Source: Schistosoma haematobium
Lineage: Eukaryota; Platyhelminthes; Trematoda; Strigeidida; Schistosomatidae
DNA: 64,000 nucleotides
Direction: 5' to 3'
Assembly (NCBI RefSeq): GCF_000699445.3
Contig: NC_067198.1
Span: forward strand, 24,067,536-24,131,535
Made by a program: the position numbers and the translations under genes. Positions 45,418-57,514 of the stretch are shown here, piece after piece (positions within the stretch are counted from its first letter, which is position 1; every line of letters starts with the position of its first letter). A model generated the notes under the pieces. It was not told where the DNA came from and did no database searches. It saw only the letters and a program-made list of their open reading frames with translations.

Positions 45418-45549
45418 CCCTAAAAATACAAGACTGAAGTACACAGCGATTTGAAATAAACAGAGGAAATTTAATGGCATATATGAATAATAAACAGATA
45501 ATAGAAGGATAATCTGATTCTGCTTGGAGTTTAGAAGCTTATGACTCAT

Positions 45550-46295
45550 GACAAAACCACTTATAAAGAGTTCAAGCAGTATAAATCATGAAAAAGTGCC
45601 ATCAGACAAAAAGACTACCCGTTTACCTACCCTTGCTTATAAATAGTTATTATTACTTTTTCGAGGTACTACCATGTCTAACAATCATGGAACGTCTAAT
45701 CAAGTGCGTAACTTTCGCAACAAGTTCAAGCGCACTTTTACGTAAGCTCATTTGACGAACGACTGTTCAAAAACATAACACTGCAACTTATTGAGAAACT
45801 GAATTTGACTTCACCCCGAATGCTCTTTTAGAAAGATGGGTTGAAGTTGAAAATGTTCGTATCATGGTAACTGTTATTATGGCCAGATGCTTGCCACTAG
45901 ATAAGTAAATGATTTTTCAAAATTTTAAGTTTGATGCTCGACACTTGTGCACACCTTAGAAACGTACTGGTTTACAGAAAAGAAGTTTATTAAACCATGT
46001 CACGACATCCGTATGCTCGGTTATTTTATGGGTATATAATGCTACAACTAATAGTAAATCAGAATTATCAAGCGTGTACAAACGATTAGCCAGTTAAAAG
46101 TCACCTAGCGTCACAAACTGTTAAGACTCATATAGAGACCGTGAGGTGCTACAACTGATAGTTAAACTGCATAACTACTAATGAAACATAATATTTAAAG
46201 TTCAATGTACCTTAATGATAGCAGTTGGCGGTGCATAAAAGTTAGACATTCGATGCCGTCTGTGTTGCTTAGTTTACATATCCATATCAAATATA
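45550..46295. other. Gene-free stretch upstream of COX19
   Basis: Expected to hold the COX19 promoter and possibly its first exon. No coding sequence was recognised. Confidence 0.5.
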
Positions 46296-46870
46296 TCTGC
46301 ATCACGATGATATGTATTTTGGGACCACAGAGTTAGTAATGTCTGGGTTAGGAACAGGCTACTAGGTAAGGATATGAAATCGAATAACGAGTTAGTAAAT
46401 CTTCATCAAATGAGACGGTTGGGATGTGTTACGTACCCCCAACCACCGTCTACCTCGTCGGGCGATGCTTTCCGGTGTGAGAGTAGACTGGAAGAAAGCT
46501 AGGGGCGGCCAAACCAAAACATGGCATCAGTCCACGAAGTTGTTGGTAATTGAATCTAGCCATGTTGATAGGTGTAGACTACATTGTTGGGGTCCTCATG
46601 ATTATCGTGTCCAGTGGTTAGAGACTGAAGGTCATGGTCCAAAATCGTTTGCATTGGTGCACGTCCATTCACTTTCATTATTCCTTTAGAATCTAGTTAT
46701 TGAAACTTCCTTATCTGTGTTTCCCTTTTATACGTACAACTACTGATACTGTTATTACTATTACTTTGGGATTTGTATAAAAAGAACTATTTCATTGTGC
46801 TAATGTGGTATGGAAACTTGAACCGATAATCCTAAATGCCAGGTTCCCCTTTGCAAATGACTGAGTGACT
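46296..46870 (+). mobile_element. 3' part of LINE family 2, copy I
   Basis: Encodes decayed C-terminal family-2 sequence (WDHRVSN-like start, [18 protein letters not shown]) followed by the [18 protein letters not shown] block, then 3' UTR to a gtgctaatgtggtatggaaac end. It shares with the inverted copy at 59.3-60.2 kb the unusual gttacgtacccccaaccacc in place of the normal acatgttaattatg sequence. Confidence 0.75.
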
Positions 46871-48253
46871 TAACACTACTGCCGCCTAAGGCTCAAATTT
46901 CCCTTTATTAGTCCCCGAACCGCAAACGAGCAAAGATGATTTCAAATAAGGCTATACATTCGTATAAATTTAAACTGTACATTTATGCAGGGTACGAATA
47001 GAAAAACTGCGACGGGATAAATTCCAGGTATATCCAAATGAAAGTAGGTGATTGCACATGATTTATCTTTATGCACAACTAAAAGAATTGCCAATGAAAA
47101 TTAATGGAAGTCAATATCCGAAACCTAAGGAAGTACGGTCAGTCGTTCTTGACCAACATACATCGAGGCACAAAAGCGCGTCAGTCCAGATTGCTGTACC
47201 ACATTACTATGACGATGTTATTGCTGTAAATAGCAAGAGAGTTAAAATAATTCTGCGAAGTTAAATATTTCAAAATAAGGATGGGTCTGAAAAATTATGG
47301 AACAATTTTGAAGATCAACATTGAGAGAAAAGTAAGGATTAAGTGCACCTATGTCATTATGATCGATTCTAACCCAAATCACTAGGAGTCTCTAATTTAT
47401 AAATGCGCAGACACGAACCAGGTAGCCCTCACCAACTCCTGGAGCAATCATTTCATAAATTGTTGACTTCATAGTCTGATACCATGTTTTGGTTTAGCAA
47501 CCTCTCCGAAGTTTACTTAAACATATTTCCACCTCAACCAGCATCGTGCTTCAGAGAAGGCGGTGGCTAGGTATCCGAAGCATATGTCCTACGCACAGCA
47601 GTCGATAAAGACTGGTAGCTCTATTAACCCTTTGATATATTGCTGAGCAGCTTACACCATAACCACAATGCACATTTAGTTGCTCCAAAGCCAAACATCA
47701 AACCAGCGGTATATTCATCCCTTCATTGGTGAACGGACACCTCGCGTACCCTAGAAGCAGCCAAAGCCGAGAAAGATCGAGATAGCTTTTTGAAGCAATG
47801 TGGTAATTCCCCTGATCAACTATAGACCAATGCAATATAAAGGACTAAGCTAACAGAACTTACAGAAATGTCAAGCTGAAAAATCACTGGAAGAAATCAG
47901 AACAATCAACCTCACAACATTACCTAATAAAGAAAAGAAATTTTGGTATAAAAATGAGTTTATTGGTTATGATAATAAATTATGTACAGTTTTCAATTGT
48001 GCATGATAGGTACCACGCATGCACTCGGTTCACCGACATCTCTTAATAGCAACGCAATCTGGAAAAATTAGAAATTTTCCAGTAATAAAATAACATTTAG
48101 AAAACACATGGACATTTAATACTCTGACAGTTAAAATGAACCTGATCGAATAAAGAAATTATGTCGTTTTCTGTGGTTATCAATGGATAAAATTCGCCTT
48201 CAATTCAAATCAGAGAAGGGTTTTGTCGATATTATAGCAATTTAGTAGTTGAA
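46871..48253. other. Mostly gene-free stretch
   Basis: Besides the LINE fragment at 47,330-47,640, nothing is recognised. The 70-codon plus-strand frame at 47,052-47,264 has no family similarity. Confidence 0.5.
47330..47640 (-). mobile_element. Decayed LINE family 2 3' fragment
   Basis: Matches the region around the family-2 stop and 3' UTR: gcacctatgtcattatgatcg, ccatgttttggttt and gcggtggctaggtat resemble positions 7,870-8,110 in the same orientation. It is heavily diverged. Confidence 0.55.
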
Positions 48254-48452
48254 TTTATGAGTCAATCGAAGCTAGACCACCATTGAAATCCTGGAAGCAC
48301 TGGACGGCCGTTGCGTTCTAGTATGAGACGCCTCAGCAGTGCGCATTCACGACCCCGCCTCGCGAGATTCGAACCCAGGGTATATCGGTCTCGCGCGCGA
48401 ACACTTAACCTCTAGACTACTGTGCCGGCATCCAACGGTGTTAATGTCTAGG
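48254..48452 (-). mobile_element. Sm-alpha-like SINE with decayed hammerhead, copy 3
   Basis: On the minus strand it has a box-A-like segment GCCGGCACAGTAGTCTAGAGG, a box B GGGTTCGAATCTC, then GCGCACTG, CTGAGGCG, CGTC and CAGTGC in hammerhead order, followed by a tail with CAATGGTGGTCTAGC. The core (CTGAGGC) and the second core (GCAAC) are mutated. It forms an inverted pair with copy 2, 73 bases away. Confidence 0.75.
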
Positions 48453-48524
48453 TTCAAACAATCCACGGAATTGCGCCACCGCCCATCATTGTCTTCAGTG
48501 AGTTACTATCTCACAACAGACCCG

Positions 48525-48690
48525 GTTGAACTCCACCGGCTCAGTGGTCTAAAGGTAATGTGTTCGCGCGCAAGACCGATCGGTCCTAGTTTCGAATCTC
48601 GCGAGGTGGAGTCGTGGATGCGCACTGCTGAGGAGTCTCATACTAGGATAGAACGGCCGTCCAGTGCTTCTAGATTTTCTATTTTGTGAA
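48525..48690 (+). mobile_element. Sm-alpha-like SINE, copy 2
   Basis: Starts at ccaccggctcagtggtc (box A type), with box-B-like AGTTTCGAATCTC around 48,589, then a hammerhead-like fold at 48,622-48,667 and a short tail. It is the best preserved of the three SINE copies in the window. A 116-codon frame across this pair (48,339-48,689) is a by-product of the repeats. Confidence 0.78.
48622..48667 (+). ncRNA. Hammerhead ribozyme-like motif in SINE copy 2
   Basis: Stem I strands GCACTG (48,622-48,627) and CAGTGC (48,662-48,667) are perfectly complementary. The conserved box CTGAGGA is at 48,628-48,634 and the cleavage triplet GTC at 48,659-48,661. Stem II is GTCT (48,635-48,638) with GGAT (48,646-48,649), two Watson-Crick pairs and two wobbles. 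The second core reads AGAA instead of GAAA (48,650-48,653), so self-cleavage is doubtful. Confidence 0.65.
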
Positions 48691-50515
48691 GATAAAATTG
48701 CTCGTCCTCACCCGTGTTCTCGTTCACACACATTGATCAGTCCAATTTTTACCTAGTAAGGACTAGTGTATAAATAGAGAAGATTGACGTGTAAATTCTA
48801 TAGACTAAAATGGTTTTACTACTTTATTTTATGTTATTTAGGCTTATTAACATTTATATTTATCAATCGAATGAAGCAATGTGTTCATGAAATAATACAC
48901 AGTGGAGACCGTAGCAATTAAAAAGGTACACTGAATCCCCTGACTTTAGTCTCAGCTTTTGGCATTTATGAGCGTAGTATTTGTGGAAGCACAAAAACCC
49001 GATTTAGTGACAGAAATACCTGTCATATGTTTATGATACATATAATGAGACTTATAAAATAATAATATAAATGGAAGAATTGAATTGCGATATCAAAAAT
49101 AACTTAGATTACAACAGCAATACAGAAAGAAATTCAATTCACGATAAACAGTACGATATTTACAAAACGACTGAAATTACTCACTGTGTTTTGAAGATTC
49201 GCTTAAAATTGAACATGGACTGTTGGCCACCCTGTAATAGATAAAATAACATCGATTTCTGAATAAATATAGATTTACCATTGACTTTTTGAATAGGTAG
49301 TTTACATTATCTTGATCATGCTAGTTAGTACTTAAATGTGTTTTTATCACTGGAAAACTACTGAAATACAAGTAGGAGATCGTTCTTTGCATTAAAATGG
49401 ATTTACATCTCAGTAATCAAAGTCATCTAAATAGCATTAATCTCATACATAGCGAATGTTCGAATCATTTTGAATGTGCTAGTTGTATGACTGATTTGAC
49501 GTTACAGTAAATCAGTAATATGTTTTTGAAATGACTCCTGGACGGTACGATGTGAAGTAATAGGTAATATTACTTCCTATTTTAAACAAAGACTAAGTTT
49601 TAATTTCAGAAAATATAAGGACTTGACAATATCTTCATGAGAAAACAATGATAAAAACTGAGTATATATACTTCACATTATTACCACAGATTTGAAACGT
49701 ACCTAGAACTGCGTGAGATCACGTTCATACCTAAGAATTAGTAGGGGGGAAAGGCTTTTAGATATTATATTGAAGTATAGATACGTCAATTTAATTAACT
49801 GACATTAAATTCATTACATGACGCCGCAAACTGTTAGAGTTAAACTAGTGCCTTTGAACATACTTGCACTTATTATATCAGAACAACTGGGTAAAAATAA
49901 GATCTTTAAAAATAACTTCCACAAGATCCACTGCTAGGTTGTATTTGAGCAACTATTGTACCCATTCTTGTTCACCAAGGTGATATAATGTGAGGTGGCC
50001 AAACAGCAATTCTAAAACTAATCAAAAAGTGTCTTCACTTTCTTGAAGCTTTCCAAACTGTAAATAAATAATTAACCGAAAAACTGCTTGGCACAGTAGG
50101 TCGATAAAAATAAAAGTAACCGCTGTTAGCCCAAAAAATAAGGTTAATTTACATTAAGAATATATTATCTACAGGTCTTGACTACATATTATTCAAACTG
50201 TTCTTTTTAGAGTAGCCCGTTTATTACTATTCAACCTGTTGGGTATAGATTACTTTAGAATATTTTACACCGAGAAAAAGAGAGCAGTTGGAAAACGTTA
50301 CAAGTTCCTGTTTACTTTTCTCTCCACTAGATACATCCATAATGAAAAGGGTGGTACTTTCAACGCGGACTCGTTTTCATATGTATTATTTCACGGTTTA
50401 TTGCTGGAGGAGGAAGCATACATTTAGCGATGACAGCTAGAGGTTTATGAGCGCAACTGTTAGCCTAAAAAAGATTATTGGAGGCTGGGACCAAAATAAG
50501 AAAAAGAATAATTCT
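48691..50515. other. Gene-free stretch
   Basis: AT-rich DNA without a recognisable gene. The right end may include decayed BEL/Pao sequence upstream of the integrase fragment. Confidence 0.5.
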
Positions 50516-50519
50516 GATG

Positions 50520-50800
50520 AACGAAGATGCGCATGGTATTTAGCTCGCCTAGGACAAACCATCGAGGTGAAGTGAGAGTATGTGGCCAAAAAAATCTTGA
50601 GCGACTTCTACCCCAAATAATAATAAGTGAAGACGCTTTTTCAACAGTTTTGACCGGGACTGAAGGAATACTGAATAATCGGCCGCTGGTAAAACGAACG
50701 AACTGTGGTGCCTCAGAGATCTTCATCCAAAATATACTGTTGTTGATTCACAAAGGGCTGTCGTTTGAAGCTCTGTTGATAATATTCTGGAACAGATAGC
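50520..50800 (+). mobile_element. BEL/Pao-type integrase fragment
   Basis: The 90-codon frame from 50,527 follows the end of a BEL/Pao integrase core. The opening MVFSSPRTNHRGEVRVCGQK corresponds to the usual W-x-FNPP-APH-GG-WER-IRS block. LLPQIIISEDAFSTVLTG and EGILNNRPL correspond to the helix and the E-x-I-N-x-RPL block. Gag and RT of this element are not adjacent, so it is an isolated remnant. Confidence 0.68.
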
Positions 50801-51564
50801 TAAAAAATATCTACTAACACTCCAAACAAGATATAAGTGACTGGACACAGAAAAATTTGCAGTCAATAATGTCCGGGCACCTAGGACTCTGTGGCCAAGA
50901 ATCACTGACATTAGTGTTTTTAATATTACATAATATGCTGTCTGATGATCCAGGATATAAGTGATATAACCAGTTACATTCCTACAGTAAAAAAAAGACA
51001 TGTTGGATGTATACTCATTCACACTTTAAAGTGACTGGCTTATACCCATTTCCCTGCTTATAGTTGCTTAGGATTTTCAGTCTTTATTTCCCTACTTTGG
51101 AATAATAATTTAAAATCTTAATAGATCTCCAAAGATTGTTAGTACTCCGGGTTAGTTTTACGATCGACGGATGAACAGTTTTCAGTTAATTCGATAGTGA
51201 TTTATATTTGAAATGAAAATGAATGTAGCACTAATCATAATTAGATTTAAAATAACACATCCAATAAATGTACATGTGATATAGTGGAATTTGTTATCAA
51301 TTACTTTTTTGAGCCAAAAATTACCACATTATGAGGTATCTGCGCTTTTGTGAGAAATGAATAAGTACAATGGATCGGCCTAGGGTTAGTTAATTTTACC
51401 AACGGTGATTATGAAACCAGTTTGATAAAAATCCAAACTATAACTATCAGAGTATTTATTTCTAATTGATACGTTTCCAAGCTGAATGCAAAAATGAAGT
51501 CAAAAGTGAATAAAAGCGACTACACATGATAGTACTTACTATTCTACTATTTTATAGTTGCTAA
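50801..51564. other. Gene-free stretch
   Basis: No recognisable coding sequence; the left part may still be retroelement DNA. Confidence 0.5.
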
Positions 51565-51854
51565 GGATTTTCAAAGTTTGACAGCAGTAAGGTGTTTCCC
51601 TCGGGCGACCAGCATCTGCAGCGATGCTGCCTTCTCACGGTGTTATTTATTTATTTGAACACATAAATATTGGTACAAGAGAGCGCCAATATATATGCGC
51701 CACACAAAACAATGAGAATGCGAAGAGAAATAGAAAAAAAATTAAGGAGCGCAAAAGAAAAAGAGAACAATAACGAAGAGATTGGTGTAAGGTAGTGTGG
51801 TAGTAACGAGGTACAATCAGAAGAAATCTTTCAGTTAAGGGAGACAACCAATTT

Positions 51855-53214
51855 TTATGAAGAAAGTAAACGAAGGTTACAGCAGGATCGCCACTGGCTT
51901 CTATTCTGAGCCATATCTGATAACGTCTCTATCCACTGTGTAGCACCATCTCTCAGACCCCAACCAGGGAGTCGTGAAGGACCGACAGGAGCCAGCCCTT
52001 TGCAGCTTTCTTTCATACCACGACACCATGTCATACACTGACCACCTCTCCGCTTTTTCCAATTAGTCCCAGAGTCGGCAAATAATGCACGACGTGGAAT
52101 TCTCTGGGACGACATTCGTAGAACATGTCCAAGCCACCGAAGTCGGTGTTTCAAGATGGTGACATCGATTGCATTATCATCTCTGTGCCAGAACACACGA
52201 TGCCGAACCTCTGCATTACTGACATGGTGTTGCCACTGGATGTCAGAAATTCTTCGGAGACAGCGATGATCGAACACAGAGAGTCGTCTAACGTCCTCTA
52301 CTCGGAGAGGCCAGGTTTCACAAGCATAGAGCAAAACTGCTCTCACCGACGCCTTGTAGATCCGACCTTTTACAGCCAGACTAACATCACGAAGACAACT
52401 GATTAAGTGCGGATCGCATGCCTTGGGCATTATCGCACAGTAAGACAATATCGTCCGCATACTCAAGGTCGAGAAGTCTTTCTCCAGGCAACAGATCCAC
52501 ACAACCATTACTTACATCCATCAGAGCTGTTTCCAGAATGTCGTCGATGGCAAAGTTGAAGAGGAATGGTGAGATTGGGCAACCCTGCCTAACCCCACTG
52601 CTCGAATGGAACAATGGAGAAAGGTGGTTCTATGTCCTCACTCTACCTGAAGTGTTTGTATATAGGGCCTTTAGGGTGTTAATGAACTTCTCAGGCACAC
52701 CCTTCTTCAATAGACAATCCCACAGAACAGTCCTACCCAACGAATCGAAAGCAGCCCTGATGTCAAGAAACACTACGATTGTTGGCCTTTGATAAGTATG
52801 GTGGTGTTCTAACATTTGGCGGAGGGTGAAGATATGATCAATACATCCTCGACCAGAACGAAACCCAGCCTGTTCCCCGCGAGTCAGTCTTTCTCGGGTT
52901 TTGAACAACCTACGAAGTATGACGGAAGCCAATAGCTTGGAGGCAATCGGAAGTAGACTTATTGCCCGATAGTTGTTGCAGGAACGACGTGAACCCTTTT
53001 TAAAGATAGGGACAACTATCGACTCATTCCATGACGTTGGTACACTATCTAGTTCCCAAACCTTTGTAAACAACGTCGTCAATTCCTTAGTCAGAAAGTC
53101 ACCACCATCTTTAAAAAGAGCCGGAGGCAAGTCATCTGGGCCAGGTGATTTGTAACGCTTCAAGAGTTGGAGTTCCTTGCGGACTTCCGCCTCATTTAGT
53201 GGATTAGTCGTCAC
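51855..53214 (-). pseudogene. Reverse transcriptase frames of LINE copy E
   Basis: Frame 53,214-52,630 (194 codons) has [35 protein letters not shown] and motif [16 protein letters not shown]. Frame 52,614-52,387 has motif [20 protein letters not shown] and motif [11 protein letters not shown]. Frame 52,508-51,855 reads the C-terminal part with [14 protein letters not shown] and [10 protein letters not shown] after an internal deletion. A stop and a deletion make it inactive. Confidence 0.84.
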
Positions 53215-53292
53215 CGGCCATGGAAGGCAGAACAGTCTGACCGATGTTGCCGGAGCAGCAGGCCAGTTGAACTGCCCCTTGAATAATTCTGC

Positions 53293-54664
53293 CTATCGTC
53301 CAAGACGTCGATGGATGTTAGTGATTGGCATCCCGTCATCCTCGTAGATTGTTTCGCCCACACCAGACTTCTTGCTGCCAGTGGCTCGGATGAGTTGGAA
53401 GAGCTTCCGGTAATTACCAGATGCAGCTGCTGCTTCCAACTCATTAGCACGCTTCGACCACCAGGCCTCTCGGTCCTTACGCAAGCTTTGCCCAACTTCA
53501 TTACGTAACATCCTTCGTTTGTGGTCAAACTCACGGTCACTCGGAGTAGACCGACGGGCTTCAATGAGTTGTAAGGAACCTGAAGAAACCCAGTGCTTAT
53601 AAGCGGGACGTTTCGCAAACCCACAACTGACTGTTCCCGCCATTTTGATGGGGTCATGCAATTGCAACCAATGCTCATCTATGCTTTTCGGTGGAATGGT
53701 AGCTAGCCTAGAAACTAGCTCGGTTCGATACTTACTTGCAACAGAAGTTGCAACCAGCTTGCTAACATCAATCCGTTGGTGGCGGTCACTTCGTTGTCCA
53801 CTGAAAAGTAAGGTAAGATTGGCGCAGACCAAGGCATGGTCAGAGTCCAGATAGGTACTCCAAAAGGAGCGGCAGTCTTGTACACAACCACGCCAGCGGT
53901 AGCTGATTGCGATGTGATCAATCTGAGTCCAGGCTTGGGATGCAGAGGGAGGACGCCAGGTGGCACATCGGCGATGACTGTGCCGAAAGTTAGTGCTAGC
54001 CAGAAACAGGTTGTGGTCTGTGCAGTTGCAGTAGACGGTCCCCGTTATCTGTCCTGCGACCAACATGTCCCCATCGACCACCTAAACAATCCTCTTCTGT
54101 GCCTAGAAGTCCAACCTGAGCATTCAAGTCTCCGGCTAGTACCACAATATCTGTCGAACGCACTTTCTGGAGAAGAACAGATAACTGGTGGTAAAATTCA
54201 TCCTTGATTGCATCCGGGCTGCAATCTGTCGGAGCATAGGCGATGACGAAAAGACATCGTTTCTCACGCCGATTTCTTCTCACTTTGATGGGACTTTCTA
54301 ATCTAACAGCACATAACCGACTGTTAATGAGGGTCCAATCGATTAGTGCTGCCTCAGCTCTAGCGCTTAGTGCGACACCAACGCCAGCAAGACCAGACAA
54401 AGATGCCACAGGGTCCCCGGATAAACGCACGTGAAACAAGCTTTTCGAAGCGACAGATGGAGAGCGAATTTGTAGTACTTCGCCAGAGTCTTGAATACGG
54501 GTCTCGGATAGACAGCAAACATCGAAATTAAGACTTTCCAAAGACATAGCCAGCTCTATCTGTTGTCCAACGTGCATAAGTGTGCGAACGTTGAAGGCGG
54601 CCAGTTTGAATGGTGCACGTGGTTTCAGAAAAACTGCTTCAGTTCTCGTATTCGGTGGTAACAT
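53293..54664 (-). pseudogene. Endonuclease and linker frames of LINE copy E
   Basis: Frame 54,664-53,996 (222 codons) has [27 protein letters not shown] and [13 protein letters not shown] shift moves coding to frame 54,081-53,293, which holds [11 protein letters not shown], the LDSDHALV box and the linker. The shift occurs at the same place as in copy C, a shared lesion that points to a common, already defective source. Confidence 0.82.
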
Positions 54665-55813
54665 ACAATTTTCAACCGGACAGTGACTCGAGAACGTTTA
54701 GATATAGTCGAATTTCCACCAAAGACGAGCCGCTGTATAAGTATAAAAGAGGGTGAATAATGTGGAAAATAATAATATTAATAATAACAATAATTGTAAT
54801 GATAATAATTTGAATCAATTGGTTGTTTTTCGAAGCGAGAAAAGTAATTTCCATAGACATAAAGAGTTCATCATTTGTGTGTGGGCTGTGATACTGCCCG
54901 GGTGCCTAGACCGAAGCAGGTGGTTATCTTAGGGGGCCACTCCCCGAGCCTTTGACCTAAAGGTCTAACCCAGAAGGCAGTGGAGCATCGTGAGGAGGTG
55001 CATTCCCATGGTAGCCGGTGACCAACGATTGGTTCATACGCCATTTGTTCCCGCAGGATAATGGAGCCCATGTGCACCATTGGTTTGGAATCCGGTTAAA
55101 GCGCCGGACATTCGGTTTTCGTCCTCTCATTTTCGTAAACAACACCCCCGCCACGAGAAGGCAATGAGTAGGACTTCCTTGGCAGAGGCTGTATACGCGC
55201 GGCCGTGTGAGAGTATTTCGAGAGGGTGAGCGGACTCTCCCCACTCTCGGCCGTACCAGGGCATTGACCCTGAAAATGTCACACCTCACCTTACCTCACG
55301 GATCTCCGGCGGTAAAGGCTTTTGTAAAACGGAGCTAACACGTTTAAAGCTCTCCACAAAGGGCCCTTGCGCGACCGGCCTGAAGCAGTTTTCACTTGAG
55401 CTCTGCGGCCACGCTCCCAGGTCGTTAAGACCAAAACTAATCCAACTTCCCTTTCAGGTTCCTCAAGAAATACCGTTCCACGGTGTGGGCAGCCAGGAAG
55501 TGATATCAGCCCTCATACCCGTAACAGCACACGAGACCAAGTTGGTCACAATCAAATCCTTTCTACACCTAATAACTCTGTTATCTCCACGACTGATCCT
55601 TCTCACATTTCTTTATCACCTCACGCTGCTAATGCAAACGATTCGAGTACGCGGAACGTTATTCCTGGTCTCCTGAAACCACGCTCTGCACTACATGTAG
55701 GAGCTTTTAACGTCCGAACACTGTGCCAAATAGGACAACAGGCTTCCTTAGCTAAGACTTTAGAATCGATGTGCGATGGGTCTCCGAAACGCAAATAAAG
55801 TAGCGTCATTCAT

Positions 55814-57514
55814 TTGACCTTACCATATCAAAATAAAGAAATATCTTTATTCACTCTTCGTTTATCTGGAAGCCTTAATGCTGCTTCCCGTAGCCTCGTT
55901 GGTGTAGGTATAGCAGTGAGTCCTAGGGCAGAACTAGCTCTCTTAGACTGGATCCCAGTAGACCGTCGTTTGTGCGCTGCACGGAAACCTCTCACAGTCC
56001 TATTTAATGATAGTCAAGCTAAGAGTATATCTCAGGAACAACTAGGAAAACAGTTAGGCAGCCATGTAGGTGATGCCCACCCCGAGGCAGCATGGAATGA
56101 TATCCGAAAAGCTGTGGAAACTGCAGTAATATCTGCTAGTACGGTCAACCATAAGGTTAGGGAGAAACACTGGATCTCAGCAGCATCTACCGCACTGGTA
56201 GATGCTCGACAACTCAGTCCATCTGGATCTGAACATAACGAAGAGCGGAGTCAGCTTAAGCGCAAGTTGACAAGAAGCCTACGCAATGATCACGAACAGT
56301 GGTGGGTAGCGAAAGCAAGAGAGATGGAAAAGGCAGCGGCAATAGGTAATAGCAGACAATTGTTCAGACTTGTTAAGAAAACCGGTATTAGGAACCCGAC
56401 TGTTAGCGAAACAATGTCAGAGAAAGATGGACATATTATACATTCTCAATCCAGGAGATTAGATCGATGGGCAGAACACTTTAGGGATCAGTTCAACTGG
56501 CCTTCAGTCACACTTCGGTTTCCCACGATCTCCAGTCAACCCGAATGGCAAGTTAATTTAGGTCCTCCGACTCTTTACGAAGTTGAAAAATCCATAGGAA
56601 ATCTGAAGCGAGGGACAGCAGCAGGCCCTGACAGGTTTACTCCTGAGATTTTTAAGGATGGTGGTTCAGTATTAGCAGTGAGATTAACTGAGGTCTTAGG
56701 TAGAATTTGGGGACTGGAGGTAATCCCATCTGACTGGTCTCAATCACTGATTGCTACAGTCTATAAGAAAGGACAAAATCCTCTTGTGACAATCACAGAG
56801 GAATCAGTTTGACTAATATAGTGTCTAAAATATTAACTTTAAGAATACTTCGACGCTTAACCAAAGCAGACTAGAGCAAACCAGGCCGGTTTTCGACCTG
56901 GACGTGGTTGTATAGACCATATATTCACACTACGTCAGGTTCTAGAACATAGACACACGTTCAGATGCCCCACAATCGTAGTATTTCTCGACCTTAAGGC
57001 GGCATTCGACTCTGTCGATCGTAAGGTTCTATGGCAGTGTTTGTCACTGAAAGGAGTACCAAAGAAGTACATTAACCTTGTAAAGGCTTTCTACTCGAAC
57101 ACAACTGGTCGAGTGAGAGCTTATGGCGAACTGTCATCAGAATTGATTACTTCAAGTGATGTTCGTCAGGGCTGCCCACTCTCTCCATTCTTGTTTAACT
57201 TTGTCGTTGACGTACTTCTAGAGATAACACTTTCCTCGTCTAGATTTCCAGGGGTTGAACTTCTACCGGGAGGTTCACTTGTTGGCTTAAAATATGCCGA
57301 TGACATAGTTCTATTTGGTGAAGACGCTGACAAAATGCAGAGTCTTCTGACCACTCTAAGCAACAATGCAGACATGTTCGGGATGCGATTCTCCCCTTCG
57401 AAATGTAAAGTGTTGCTTCAGGTTTGGGTTGCATTGACACCCGAACTAATGATAGGGAGTGAAGTGGTTGAGCGTGCCGACCGCTTCACTTGGGAGTCGC
57501 ATCAGCCCTTGTAG
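55814..57514 (+). pseudogene. Endonuclease remnant, linker and RT of LINE copy F
   Basis: Frame 55,814-56,812 (332 codons) fuses an endonuclease middle piece (LVGVGIAVSPRAELALLDW) directly to the linker ([18 protein letters not shown]), showing a deletion between them. It runs through [17 protein letters not shown] to a stop at 56,810. RT resumes out of frame and is readable again at 57,041-57,514 with [16 protein letters not shown] and the altered catalytic box [13 protein letters not shown]. Copy D is the same where both exist. Confidence 0.84.

Larger units (their letters stand above)
51643..55262 (-). mobile_element. RTE-like LINE, family 1, copy E, inserted in copy F
   Basis: Its 5' end is near 55,262 and its 3' end has an AATA-rich tail at about 51,643-51,656. 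Leader 55,262-54,665, endonuclease 54,664-53,996, linker to 53,293, RT 53,214-51,855. A deletion around 52,395-52,410 joins RSALNQL to [11 protein letters not shown], removing the segment just after YADD. It is almost the same as copy C where both exist. Unlike C it keeps the [17 protein letters not shown] to FKKGSRR segment, the normal GDLN endonuclease box and its own 3' UTR. Confidence 0.87.

Noticed and set aside
48560..48610. A tRNA gene
   Set aside because: Box A and B-like sequences are present, but the rest does not fold as tRNA; it is the head of a SINE.
48339..48689. A 116-codon plus-strand frame as a gene
   Set aside because: It runs through two oppositely oriented SINE copies and is explained by them.
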